Origin: VEQN01 sp036405975
GTDB taxonomy: Bacteria > Patescibacteriota > Minisyncoccia > Phycocordibacterales > CAIZLB01
Direction of reading: 5' to 3'
NCBI GenBank assembly: GCA_036405975.1
Contig: DASWWM010000032.1
Coordinates: 1 to 23,488, forward strand
Length of the DNA stretch: 23,488 bases
Position numbers and translations under genes: made by a program. This document shows, in pieces, positions 6,940 through 13,946 of the stretch (positions are counted from its first letter, which is position 1; every line of letters starts with the position of its first letter). The notes beneath the pieces are model-generated. The model did no database searches, had not been told where the DNA came from, and saw only the letters and a list, made by a program, of their open reading frames with translations.

Positions 6940-7140
6940 TTATCCAGCGTACCCGATAGGGTTGTCTCTGAATGCGCCTCGGCTCTTCGGGATATCACCG
7001 CGACCGCTTCTGGCTGCCCATACTGCATCAAGGGCGTCATTGAGCTCTTTAAGCTCTTCTGGACCGAGTTCATTCTTTGCTGGGTCTTTCGGCGGGAATC
7101 CGAGCGGGCCTGTCTGTGACGGATCGAATCGCTTTTCCAT
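6940..7140 (-). CDS. Small protein of unknown function (66 residues)
   Basis: Not recognised. The protein begins MEKRFDPSQTGPLGFPPKDP, has one likely helix in the middle (about residues 24-44, ELGPEELKELNDALDAVWAA) and a Gly/Pro/Arg-rich tail ending NPIGYAG. It has no membrane segment or cysteines and is probably cytoplasmic and largely extended. The start at 7140 is preferred over an upstream ATG at 7245 because the promoter on this strand (7205-7233) lies between them. A terminator with a U-tract follows 18 bases after the stop, so it looks like a complete one-gene unit. An overlapping plus-strand frame also exists, but it would run into the tRNA. Confidence 0.6.
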   Translation of the reverse strand: MEKRFDPSQTGPLGFPPKDPAKNELGPEELKELNDALDAVWAARSGRGDIPKSRGAFRDNPIGYAG

Positions 7141-7204
7141 AATATTGATTTGCGGGTTCAGATTCGCTTTGAAATCGGTCTGCGTGGCCGGTTTCCTAAG
7201 CTGG

Positions 7205-7233
7205 AATATACAATATTTAACGAGTGATGTACA
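7205..7233 (-). promoter_or_regulatory. Minus-strand promoter for the 6940-7140 gene
   Basis: On the minus strand TGTACA (7233-7228), a 17-base spacer and TATATT (7210-7205). The leader to the ATG at 7140 would be about 60 bases. Confidence 0.45.
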
Positions 7234-7272
7234 TAGGTTCTGCATAGGGCTGTATTTTTTCCAGAAAGTGTG

Positions 7273-7278
7273 TAAAAT
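7273..7278 (+). promoter_or_regulatory. Possible -10 box of the tRNA-Glu gene
   Basis: TAAAAT directly after TG, 45 bases before the tRNA. The -35 match is poor (TGTATT at 7251, 16-base spacer), so this is tentative. Confidence 0.3.
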
Positions 7279-7323
7279 GCCTAATACGCAAAGCCGAAAC
7301 GGTGCGGATGCGGTAAATTACAT

Positions 7324-7398
7324 GGCCCTATCGTCTATCGGTTAGGACGGAGCCTTCTCAAGGCTCAAAGCCGGGTTCGATTCCCGGTAGGGTCACCA
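7324..7398 (+). tRNA. tRNA-Glu(CTC)
   Basis: Complete cloverleaf of 75 bases including an encoded CCA end (7396-7398). Acceptor stem GGCCCTA pairs with TAGGGTC (one G-U pair). The anticodon stem GAGCC/GGCTC (7350-7354, 7362-7366) encloses the loop TTCTCAA, placing anticodon CTC at 7357-7359, which reads GAG. The T arm is CCGGG-TTCGATT-CCCGG. The D-arm sequence ATCGTCTATCGGTTAGGA resembles other bacterial tRNA-Glu. A strong terminator follows directly. Confidence 0.97.
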
Positions 7399-7403
7399 CG
7401 AAC

Positions 7404-7445
7404 CAAAGCCGCCCAGCAAGTCTATGCTGGGCGGCTTTGTGTTTT
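7404..7445 (+). terminator. Intrinsic terminator after tRNA-Glu
   Basis: Perfect 15-bp stem (7404-7418 with 7425-7439), 6-base loop AGTCTA, then TGTTTT. It begins six bases after the CCA end. The GCCGCCCAGC stem core is the same as in the hairpin after greA. Confidence 0.85.
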
Positions 7446-7510
7446 CTACGAGGGATGTTCTTTCAAGAAGTTGGATCGTTCTTATTTATGCATTCTTCAT
7501 CTGCGGCATG

Positions 7511-7516
7511 TATAAT
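7511..7516 (+). promoter_or_regulatory. -10 box of the exonuclease gene (leaderless)
   Basis: A perfect TATAAT with 8 bases between it and the ATG at 7525. No good -35 box is found at 16-18 bases. The spacing implies a leaderless mRNA. Confidence 0.6.
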
Positions 7517-7524
7517 GCTTCCAT

Positions 7525-8217
7525 ATGACAAATATCCTTTTCCTCGATACAGAAACTACCGGCCTTGAGAACGGCCGGCTTATCCAGCTCGCATACAAGA
7601 AACGGGGAGACGGCATTTTTGTCGAATACTATAAGCCGCCGGTCGCCATCGAGTTCGAGGCCATGGGCACGCATCATATCACTGAGAAAATGGTTGCGGA
7701 CAAGCTGCCATTTGCAGAGACTGAGACATACAAGACGCTTCCGGAGCTTCTTCAGAATTCCATCTTGGTGGCGCATAATGCCCGATACGATATCGGCATT
7801 CTTGAGACTGAGGGAATCAAGGCGGGGAAGTGGATCTGCACCTACAAGGTGGCATATCGAATGTATGACTATCCGAACCATAAGATGCAAAGCCTTCGGT
7901 ACCGATGGGGAATTGAAATTCCTGATGCAGTAGCTCATGATGCGGCGGGGGATGTGATGGTACTTGAGGAGGTCTTCGAGCATATGCTCAAGGGCTACTG
8001 TGCCGAGCATGGCGTCACGGAGGAGAAGGCTATTGAAGAATTCATAAAAATTTCAGCGGAACCCGCTCTTCTTAAGACGATGCCAATGGGGAAGTATCGG
8101 GGCATGACGTTCCAGGAGGTGGTGAAGAAAGACCGAGACTACCTTCTTTGGATGCGAGACAAGATGGAAAACAAGACTGAGGACCTGATCCATACGCTTC
8201 AGCATCATCTGGCATAG
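7525..8217 (+). CDS. ExoX-like DEDDh 3'-5' exonuclease (DnaQ superfamily)
   Basis: 230 residues. The RNase T/DnaQ fold is shown by the three exonuclease motifs: FLDTETTG (D8, E10), VAHNARYDIGIL (H84, N85, D89) and AHDAAGD (H138, D143), which together give the DEDDh set that binds two metal ions and removes 3'-terminal nucleotides. The C-terminal part (about 186-212, MPMGKYRGMTFQEVV to DYLLWM) matches the small domain at the end of exodeoxyribonuclease X-type proteins. Roles in repair or end trimming are likely; use as a replicative proofreading subunit is less likely because of that tail. The gene has its own -10 box. No partner gene is evident: the next gene downstream encodes an unrelated membrane-anchored protein. 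Confidence 0.88.
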   Translation: MTNILFLDTETTGLENGRLIQLAYKKRGDGIFVEYYKPPVAIEFEAMGTHHITEKMVADKLPFAETETYKTLPELLQNSILVAHNARYDIGILETEGIKAGKWICTYKVAYRMYDYPNHKMQSLRYRWGIEIPDAVAHDAAGDVMVLEEVFEHMLKGYCAEHGVTEEKAIEEFIKISAEPALLKTMPMGKYRGMTFQEVVKKDRDYLLWMRDKMENKTEDLIHTLQHHLA

Positions 8218-8258
8218 CTGCCGCATACCGCTCCCACATACTTAAATTTCAAAACAAT

Positions 8259-8780
8259 ATGAAAAATAAAACAACATTCATTGTCGTCGCAACTGTGCTC
8301 TTCTTCGCTCTTTTGAGCGTCTCTGGTGCCATGTATTCGAAATGGCAGGGAACATCGGCGCTGCCAGTTGTCGGAATTGAACAGTCGGGGACAGGTACCA
8401 GTACGGTCCCGGGAACTGACGAAACAATGAGCCTGACGTTGTATGTGCAGGACAAGGAGATCGCCCGCGTATCTGATTGTAGCGCGACCAGAAAGGTCAC
8501 ATACGAAGTGCCCAAGACAACGGCTGTTGCTGATGCATCACTTCGGATCCTGTTCGGTGACGAGCTTGCCCGATACGGTACATACGAATCGGTTAGGATC
8601 GAGGACGGTGTCGCTAAGGTGACAATCAGCAACAGCAAGGTCACAAGCGCCCCTTTTATCGAGTCCTTGAGCTCATGCGAGGCAGCGCATCTCATGTCCG
8701 TGCTCAATAAGACGCTGGCGCAATACGAATCGGTTCAGTCAGTTGAGATATTCACGCTGGCAGGAAAGGTGGAATTCTAG
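8259..8780 (+). CDS. Membrane-anchored GerMN-like domain protein
   Basis: 173 residues. The N-terminus has a membrane segment (about residues 6-24, TTFIVVATVLFFALLSVSG) and no lipobox, so it is probably an anchored extracytoplasmic protein. The rest (about 55-173) resembles a GerMN domain: a first strand (MSLTLYVQD), an alanine-containing helix with LRILFGDELARYGT, the EDGVAKVTIS segment, a helix with LNKTLAQYESVQSVEIF and a final strand LAGKVEF. GerMN domains occur in GerM and lipoproteins linked to cell-wall processes; their biochemical role is poorly defined. Two cysteines (near 74 and 144) could form a disulfide. A weak -10-like TAAATT (8243-8248) precedes it by 10 bases. Confidence 0.65.
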   Translation: MKNKTTFIVVATVLFFALLSVSGAMYSKWQGTSALPVVGIEQSGTGTSTVPGTDETMSLTLYVQDKEIARVSDCSATRKVTYEVPKTTAVADASLRILFGDELARYGTYESVRIEDGVAKVTISNSKVTSAPFIESLSSCEAAHLMSVLNKTLAQYESVQSVEIFTLAGKVEF

Positions 8781-8831
8781 GCTCTGTGGCTTTATTCACA
8801 AATTAAGTTTCTTGTTCGCTCGAAAATGAAG

Positions 8832-8837
8832 TAAAAT
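8832..8837 (+). promoter_or_regulatory. -10 box of the delta-60 surface protein gene; decides the start
   Basis: TAAAAT runs directly into an ATG at 8838. Transcription would begin about 7 bases later, at the second in-frame ATG (8844), so 8844 is taken as the start. Confidence 0.5.
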
Positions 8838-8843
8838 ATGCGC

Positions 8844-11102
8844 ATGATACCTTCATTCGCATCTGCATGTAAATTTTTATCAAAAACGATGGCATTCGTC
8901 CTCGTTGTCGCTTCTCTTGTTCCCGCAGTCACTCAGGCAGCCATCGTACAAGATACGTCTTTCAATGCGAATCACGAAGGAAAATTCGGCAGTACCGGCA
9001 CGTATTACCTCACCAAGCAGTCTGATGGCAAGATACTAGTCGGAGGTGCTTTCGGTACGTATAACGGCGTGGCGTCATCGTCAAGGCTTGTGCGGCTCAA
9101 TGCGGATGGAACGGATGATACTGCATTCAATGCGGCCATGGGCAGCGGTTTCAACAACAATGTTCAGCATATCCATCAATTTTCAAACGGCAAAGTGCTC
9201 GTAACCGGAAACTTCACGACGTTCAACGGAAATACAAGAGGCCGAATAGTGCCCTTGAATGCGGACGGAACCGAGGATTCGTCATTCCTTGCAAATGCGG
9301 GCAGTGGCTTTGCAGGATCCGGAGTCTTTACCGCGCGTGAGCAGGCTGATGGAAAGATAATTATCGGAGGCAGCCTCACATCCTTCAACGGCTTCACCAT
9401 TTCGAATTTGGCCCGGATAAATGCGGACGGAACGGTGGATACCAGTTTCAATGTGAATCTCAAGACACTCAACTCCTTTGTCAGGGATATCGAGATCCAG
9501 CCGAGTGGCAAAATCGTGGTTGCCGGAGCCTTTACTACCTATGACGGAAACGTCCGAAACCGCATCCTTCGACTCAATTCGGATGGTACCGAAGACCTTG
9601 CTTTTGCCTCCACAACAGGGACTGGTTTCAACAGCTTCGTATTCAGGACGAGCCAGGATGCAAGCGGCAATCTCTACTTTGGCGGAGATTTCACGACATA
9701 CAACGGCTCGACGACCAGCTACATAGTCAAGACAAACAGCGAGGGCGTTATCGATCCGACATTCAATGCAAATATCGGCACAGGAAGCAACGATGACCTT
9801 CTGAGCGTGAGGGTGGCAACGAGCACGGGAAAGATTTTGCTCGGAGGAAATAGCTCGATGACAACATTCAACGGGACTACTTCGGCCCGAATCGCCCGGC
9901 TCAATGCCGACGGAACGGTCGATGGCGAATTCGGAGCTGCCATGGGCAGCGGATTCAATGGCCAGATGCAGTACGTGCAGCAGTTCGGCAACGAGATCTA
10001 TGCGGCGGGAACATTTACTTCGTTTAACGGAGCGACTTCCACTCGATTCATGAAGTTCCTTGAGGTGCCCAATGATACAACGCCTCCCGTGCTCACCATT
10101 ACAACGACGGCCGTGGCGCCGGTGGATGTGCCGTTCGTGGTCATGATGAATTCATCAGAGAATGCCAGCGGGCTCGACATCGGAGACATCCAGGTGACAA
10201 ACGCTACGCTTTCTAATTTCCTCCATCCTGTCGCATCGACGACGTGGAGTGTCATGGTCACGCCTACTGCCGCGGGCACTATCACTTTGACTGTCTCTCC
10301 GGGGGCAATTACTGATGCTGCCGGAAATCCCAGCGTCGCGACGTCGACGCTTTCGATCGCGAGTTCATTTGGCCAGTCAGCAAGCGGGGGTTCGACATCT
10401 CAAGCTGCTCCTTCGTCTGCGCGGACCGGAGGGTCATCTGCTCCGAACTTCTCATGGGAAAGCGTATTCGGCCAGGCCTCAGCTGGTCAGACAGGCCAAG
10501 GCATGACGAATGGGGCATATCTTCCTGAAGTCTGCAGCCCGTATATAAATACTTTCATAAAGCTTGGAGCGGCAAATAACGCTGACGATGTCAGAAGGCT
10601 TGAGACGTTCCTGAATACATACGAAGGAGAGAGCCTTGTCGTCAACGGCATCTACGAGCAGGCTGACTTTGAGGCTGTGAAGCGATTCCAGCAAAAGAAT
10701 TCAGGAGTGCTTTCGTTCTGGAATATCAGCGCTCCGACAGGGTACGTGTATATAAGCACTCAGAAGGCGATCAACAGAAAGTACTGCGAGCGGACCAAAA
10801 AACTCGAATGCCCGTATTTTGGAACGCATCAGAAGCTCGGTGACATTTCTCCGGAAGTCTCAAAGATAAAGCTTTTCTTGAATAGGACTCAGGGTGAATC
10901 TCTCGGAGTCGGTCAATCATTCGATAGCGCTCTCGAGGCCGCAGTCAAAAGATTCCAGGCTAGATTCGCATCAAAGGTTCTTGCTCCTTGGGGTCTTTCG
11001 CAGCCGACTGGAAATTGGTATCAGTCAACAAGAAAGGCGGCCGAGGACGTTCTGGGATGCTTCGCTCCGGTACGGCTCGACAATGGAAAGATTTTAGAAT
11101 AA
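8844..11102 (+). CDS. Secreted delta-60 repeat beta-propeller protein with Ig-like and two peptidoglycan-binding domains
   Basis: 752 residues from ATG 8844 (754 from ATG 8838; positions here use the longer form). A signal peptide (1-35, ending VTQA) is followed by seven repeats of about 53 residues (about 39-408) with the delta-60 pattern: D-x-x-F-N, then G-K-I-x-x-G-G-x-F-x-x-[FY]-N-G, then [RK]-L-N-A-D-G-T. Seven copies suggest a seven-bladed propeller. An Ig-like domain follows (about 411-507, starting DTTPPVLTITTTA and ending ITDAAGNPSVATSTLSI), then a Ser/Gly/Ala linker (508-560) and two peptidoglycan-binding-like domains (about 567-650 and 658-741), each with R-L-E-x-F-L-N or similar and AVKRFQ. 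The protein is probably exported and held in the wall, displaying the propeller. The ligand is unknown. A terminator follows. Confidence 0.85.
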   Translation: MIPSFASACKFLSKTMAFVLVVASLVPAVTQAAIVQDTSFNANHEGKFGSTGTYYLTKQSDGKILVGGAFGTYNGVASSSRLVRLNADGTDDTAFNAAMGSGFNNNVQHIHQFSNGKVLVTGNFTTFNGNTRGRIVPLNADGTEDSSFLANAGSGFAGSGVFTAREQADGKIIIGGSLTSFNGFTISNLARINADGTVDTSFNVNLKTLNSFVRDIEIQPSGKIVVAGAFTTYDGNVRNRILRLNSDGTEDLAFASTTGTGFNSFVFRTSQDASGNLYFGGDFTTYNGSTTSYIVKTNSEGVIDPTFNANIGTGSNDDLLSVRVATSTGKILLGGNSSMTTFNGTTSARIARLNADGTVDGEFGAAMGSGFNGQMQYVQQFGNEIYAAGTFTSFNGATSTRFMKFLEVPNDTTPPVLTITTTAVAPVDVPFVVMMNSSENASGLDIGDIQVTNATLSNFLHPVASTTWSVMVTPTAAGTITLTVSPGAITDAAGNPSVATSTLSIASSFGQSASGGSTSQAAPSSARTGGSSAPNFSWESVFGQASAGQTGQGMTNGAYLPEVCSPYINTFIKLGAANNADDVRRLETFLNTYEGESLVVNGIYEQADFEAVKRFQQKNSGVLSFWNISAPTGYVYISTQKAINRKYCERTKKLECPYFGTHQKLGDISPEVSKIKLFLNRTQGESLGVGQSFDSALEAAVKRFQARFASKVLAPWGLSQPTGNWYQSTRKAAEDVLGCFAPVRLDNGKILE

Positions 11103-11140
11103 GGAGGCGGTGTGGGTTGCGACAAGTTGGGAATGTTTGG

Positions 11141-11172
11141 AAAAGGACGCTTCGACAAAGGCGTCCTTTTTT
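11141..11172 (+). terminator. Intrinsic terminator of the delta-60 gene
   Basis: AAAAGGACGC (11141-11150) pairs with GCGTCCTTTT (11161-11170), 10-base loop, run of six T. A classic intrinsic terminator 38 bases after the stop. Confidence 0.9.
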
Positions 11173-11205
11173 CGAGTATGCAGACTTATCAACCATACGA
11201 TGGTT

Positions 11206-11232
11206 GCAAGTGAAAAACCAAAGTTGTATAAC
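11206..11232 (+). promoter_or_regulatory. Possible promoter of the SulP gene
   Basis: TTGCAA (11206-11211) and TATAAC (11227-11232) with a short 15-base spacer. The leader would be about 46 bases. Tentative, because the spacing is suboptimal. Confidence 0.3.
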
Positions 11233-11284
11233 TAGTTCTTACAAGCATCAATTTCATACAGGACCCGAATAGGGCCTTACAACC

Positions 11285-13000
11285 ATGCATTCTTGGATAC
11301 AAAAGGCGAAAGTGGAAATCGCCGACAACTGGAAGTCCGGATTATCAGTAGCTCTCGTTAATATTCCGCTCTCGCTCTCTCTGGCGATTGCCTCGGGCGC
11401 AAGTCCGACAGCCGGAATCATCACTGCCATCTGGGCCGGACTCATCGCAGCAATCTTCGGCGGCAGCCACTTTAACATCATCGGTCCTGCTGGAGCCCTT
11501 TCGGGAATCCTTGCCGGTTATGCCCTTGTCTTCGGTCCGGCCGTGCTCCCAATCGTTGCGCTCATATCAGGTATCGTGACGCTCGCGGTCTGGGCACTCA
11601 AATGGGACAAGTACATCGTATTCATTCCTTCAAGCGTGGTGCACGGATTCACGCTCTCGGTAGCATTCGTAATCGGCCTCGGGCAATTGAACTTTGCCCT
11701 CGGCCTCAGCAACCTCCCGAAGCATGAGCATCTTGTGCAGAACGTGCACGAAACGTTTTCGAACATCGGCCTCATCAGCTGGCCGACATTCACGCTCTTC
11801 GCCGTCGGTCTCGCCATGATGTTCGCGATCCTCAAGTTCAAGCCGAGGTGGCCGAACTCGGTCATCGTTGCGGTATTTGGAATTGCGGTAAGTCTCTTAA
11901 GCAGCGCAGGGTACCTGCCGTTCGCATTCGAGACGCTTCAGACTCGCTTTGGGAACTTGTCTCTCTCATTGTTCGATATGTCGCATCTGACATGGTCTGC
12001 ATTCAACATGGCTACGTTCAAGGCCGTGCCTCTTGTTGCGGTGATCGTCATCCTTGAGACACTTCTAAGCGCCAAGATTGCCGACGGCATGACCAAGACC
12101 CGATTCAATCAGGGCAAGGAAGTGTTCGGCGTCGGTCTCGCGAACATTGCCAGCGGTCTCTTCGGAGGTCTTCCCGCGACCGGAGTATTCGCGCGAACTG
12201 CCCTCAACGTTAAGAGCGGAGCGAAGTCGAGATACTCGGCTATCATCAATGTCTTCGCTGTGGTGATCATCTCCGTAGCGCTTCTTCGGTGGTTCTCGTA
12301 TCTTCCGCTTGCCATCGTTGCCAGCATCCTTATCTACCTTTCGCTTCGAATGGTCGCCAAGGAGCACTTCGTTAATCTCTACAGATTCGACAAGACGGCA
12401 TTCTGGATTTCTCTTGCAGTGGCATTTCTTTCGATCGTATACGATCCGCTCATCGGTATTCTTGCTGGATCCGCAGTTGCCCTTCTCGTATTCGTAAAGT
12501 ACTTGTCTAAGGCTCAGTGCGAGCTTGTGGTTGGAAAGTTTGCCGATACCGACTTTGTTAAGAGTTCTGAAGGTGGCAGCACGATCTCTCCAAGGCAGGA
12601 AATTCCCGGAGCGCACATGAAGCGAGTGACGGCGGAGGAGCTTGAGCTCGAAGAGGTCTCTGCTGACGTCCTTGTATATCGATTCGTCGGAGAGCTCAAT
12701 TACATGAATGCCGAGCGATACAAGGAACTCACTCACAAGATCGCTCATGCCAAGCATGTGATCTTCAACTTCAAGAACCTTTTCTATGTCGATGTCGACG
12801 GACTCGACGCGCTCGATGAAATAATTGAAGAGCTTGAAGGAAAGGGCAAACATGTGTACGTTTCTGGAATCTCAAAGTTCATACAGCCGATGTTCCTCAA
12901 GAAGGATTGGTACAACGAAAAAGCGGCTTCGAAGTCGGTGTTCGAGACGACAAAAGAAGCTGCGGTCGTTGCACAGCAGAGATCGAAGGGTTCAAGGTAA
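11285..13000 (+). CDS. SulP (SLC26) family anion transporter with C-terminal STAS domain
   Basis: 571 residues, usual for bacterial SulP proteins. The membrane part (about 1-410) has the expected many hydrophobic segments and family signatures: GLSVALVNIPLSLSLAIASGASP near residue 20 (the P-x-x-x-[AS]-x-A helix), GGSHFNIIGPAGALSG near 60, and the segment with NIASGLFGGLPATGVFARTALN near 285-310. The C-terminal STAS domain (about 455-560) has VFRFVGEL-like and NFKNLFYVDVDGLDAL segments; where many STAS domains have DSSG or DSTG, this one has DVDG (503-506). The family moves sulfate, bicarbonate or other anions by symport or exchange; the substrate cannot be told from sequence. It stands alone between terminators, with no sulfate-assimilation or carbonic anhydrase gene next to it. 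Confidence 0.93.
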   Translation: MHSWIQKAKVEIADNWKSGLSVALVNIPLSLSLAIASGASPTAGIITAIWAGLIAAIFGGSHFNIIGPAGALSGILAGYALVFGPAVLPIVALISGIVTLAVWALKWDKYIVFIPSSVVHGFTLSVAFVIGLGQLNFALGLSNLPKHEHLVQNVHETFSNIGLISWPTFTLFAVGLAMMFAILKFKPRWPNSVIVAVFGIAVSLLSSAGYLPFAFETLQTRFGNLSLSLFDMSHLTWSAFNMATFKAVPLVAVIVILETLLSAKIADGMTKTRFNQGKEVFGVGLANIASGLFGGLPATGVFARTALNVKSGAKSRYSAIINVFAVVIISVALLRWFSYLPLAIVASILIYLSLRMVAKEHFVNLYRFDKTAFWISLAVAFLSIVYDPLIGILAGSAVALLVFVKYLSKAQCELVVGKFADTDFVKSSEGGSTISPRQEIPGAHMKRVTAEELELEEVSADVLVYRFVGELNYMNAERYKELTHKIAHAKHVIFNFKNLFYVDVDGLDALDEIIEELEGKGKHVYVSGISKFIQPMFLKKDWYNEKAASKSVFETTKEAAVVAQQRSKGSR

Positions 13001-13032
13001 AAAAGGTCTGAACCGGCCACATATCTAAGATT

Positions 13033-13063
13033 AAAAGGTCCCGGCTTAGGCTTGGGACCTTTT
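13033..13063 (+). terminator. Terminator after the SulP gene
   Basis: AAAAGGTCCC (13033-13042) pairs with GGGACCTTTT (13054-13063), with an 11-base loop, then GCTTTG. Its right arm also supplies TTGGGA (13052-13057), a possible -35 box for the next gene. Confidence 0.8.
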
Positions 13064-13080
13064 GCTTTGTGTGGTAGCAT
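13052..13080 (+). promoter_or_regulatory. Possible promoter of the 13171-13389 gene
   Basis: TTGGGA (13052-13057), a 17-base spacer and TAGCAT (13075-13080). The leader would be about 85 bases and ends in AGAGG (13159-13163), 7 bases before the ATG at 13171, the clearest Shine-Dalgarno sequence in the window. Confidence 0.45.
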
Positions 13081-13170
13081 GGCGGCCAGACGCACCTTCC
13101 AGGTACGGATCAATTTCTCAAAGCCTGAAAACGGCCAAACAACCAAAACCCTACAGAAAGAGGTATCAAG

Positions 13171-13389
13171 ATGGCAAAACAGACACATGACCACCGGCTG
13201 AGGAAAAGGACCGAGGCACTGGCACGCAGGTTCAAGAATCGAGATTCAAGCATACAGGGACGGTACGGACCTTCAAAGGTCGTCAGGACCCTCTGGGACC
13301 GTCAAGAAGAAATCAGGCAGGAGGAGGATTGGCGCTTGAAAAAGAGCATCGTCATGCCTTTGCACCTCCGGCCTTACTTCAAATGGTAG
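13171..13389 (+). CDS. Small basic protein of unknown function (72 residues)
   Basis: Not recognised. It is highly charged, with many Arg and Lys (MAKQTHDHRLRKRTEALARR at the start), a central helical stretch (about 36-60, VVRTLWDRQEEIRQEEDWRLKK) and the end MPLHLRPYFKW. No membrane segment or cysteines; nucleic-acid or ribosome binding is conceivable but unproven. A good Shine-Dalgarno AGAGG lies 7 bases before the ATG, a candidate promoter lies upstream and a terminator follows, so it looks like a complete gene. Its arginine codons (mostly AGG and CGG, one CGA) differ from its neighbours, which favour CGA, a possible sign of transfer. Confidence 0.6.
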   Translation: MAKQTHDHRLRKRTEALARRFKNRDSSIQGRYGPSKVVRTLWDRQEEIRQEEDWRLKKSIVMPLHLRPYFKW

Positions 13390-13409
13390 GCCGGCCTTTA
13401 TGTCAAAAT

Positions 13410-13443
13410 ATAGCCTCGCGCAACTCAATGCGCGAGGCTATTT
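13410..13443. terminator. Bidirectional terminator between the 72-residue gene and yqeY
   Basis: ATAGCCTCGCGCA (13410-13422) pairs with TGCGCGAGGCTAT (13429-13441), with a 6-base loop (ACTCAA). TATTT follows on the plus strand and TATATTTTG on the minus strand. It separates two convergent genes. Confidence 0.75.
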
Positions 13444-13473
13444 AACTGCCTGGATTTTTTTGCTACATCTAGG

Positions 13474-13926
13474 TTAAAAGAGTGACTCCACGACTTCCTT
13501 CACGTCAGTTCCGTCTGCCTTGCCCTTTAGGTCCTTCATGAGAGCACTCATGAGCATGCCTGACTTGGACTTGTCCTCGATGCCGAGCTCTGCCTTCTTC
13601 GCTACGGCAACAGCCTTGATTTCGTCTTTCGACATCATTTGCGGGAGATACACTTCAAGGAGTGCGAGCTCGGCCTGTTCAGACTCAGCGAGCTCCGGCC
13701 TGCCGGCGTTTGTGAACTGCTCGATGGCATCCTTTCGCTGCTTTACGGCCCGTCGGATAACGGTCAACGCTTCGTCATCCGTAAGCGCGTCCTGAGGAGT
13801 TCGTCCGAGCGTTACGAGCTCGTTCGTGAAGGCGCTCATGAGTCCTCGGATGACTGTAAGCTTAACGGTATCCTTGGCCATCATGGCTTCTTTGAGGCTT
13901 CCTTTTATAGTTTCTTGGAGTGTCAT
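13474..13926 (-). CDS. yqeY: GatB/YqeY domain protein
   Basis: 150 residues, the usual YqeY length. The N-terminal helical part begins MTLQETIKGSLKEAMMAKDTVKLTVIRGLMSA and contains the conserved pattern K-x-R-x-D-[AS]-I-x-x-[FY] (VKQRKDAIEQF) plus the AGRPELAESEQAELALLEVYLP segment. The C-terminal tail domain (about 100-150) has MGMLMSALMKDLKGKADG-like features (SGMLMSALMKDLKGKADGTD) and ends VKEVVESLF. The tail is homologous to the tRNA-contacting end of GatB, and a tRNA-linked role is suggested for the family, but its activity is not established. It is divergent from rmuC with only 20 bases between start codons; the rmuC -10 box lies in that gap. Confidence 0.93.
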   Translation of the reverse strand: MTLQETIKGSLKEAMMAKDTVKLTVIRGLMSAFTNELVTLGRTPQDALTDDEALTVIRRAVKQRKDAIEQFTNAGRPELAESEQAELALLEVYLPQMMSKDEIKAVAVAKKAELGIEDKSKSGMLMSALMKDLKGKADGTDVKEVVESLF

Positions 13927-13928
13927 TG

Positions 13929-13937
13929 TGATATAAT
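13929..13937 (+). promoter_or_regulatory. Extended -10 promoter of rmuC (leaderless)
   Basis: TGATATAAT (13929-13937), an exact extended -10 element, with 9 bases before the ATG at 13947. No good -35 box is seen, as expected for extended -10 promoters. Confidence 0.7.
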
Positions 13938-13946
13938 TCGCTTTAT

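Noticed and set aside
6875..7345. 156-residue plus-strand frame between ftsI and the tRNA
   Set aside because: It runs through a terminator hairpin and into the tRNA-Glu gene and shows no family features.
12065..12853. 262-residue open frame on the minus strand opposite the SulP gene
   Set aside because: It lies wholly inside a clear SulP transporter gene, has no family features, and arises from the codon bias of the sense strand.
13083..13389. Toxin-antitoxin pair centred on the small basic gene
   Set aside because: There is only one small gene between two terminators, with no partner frame and no toxin or antitoxin motif.
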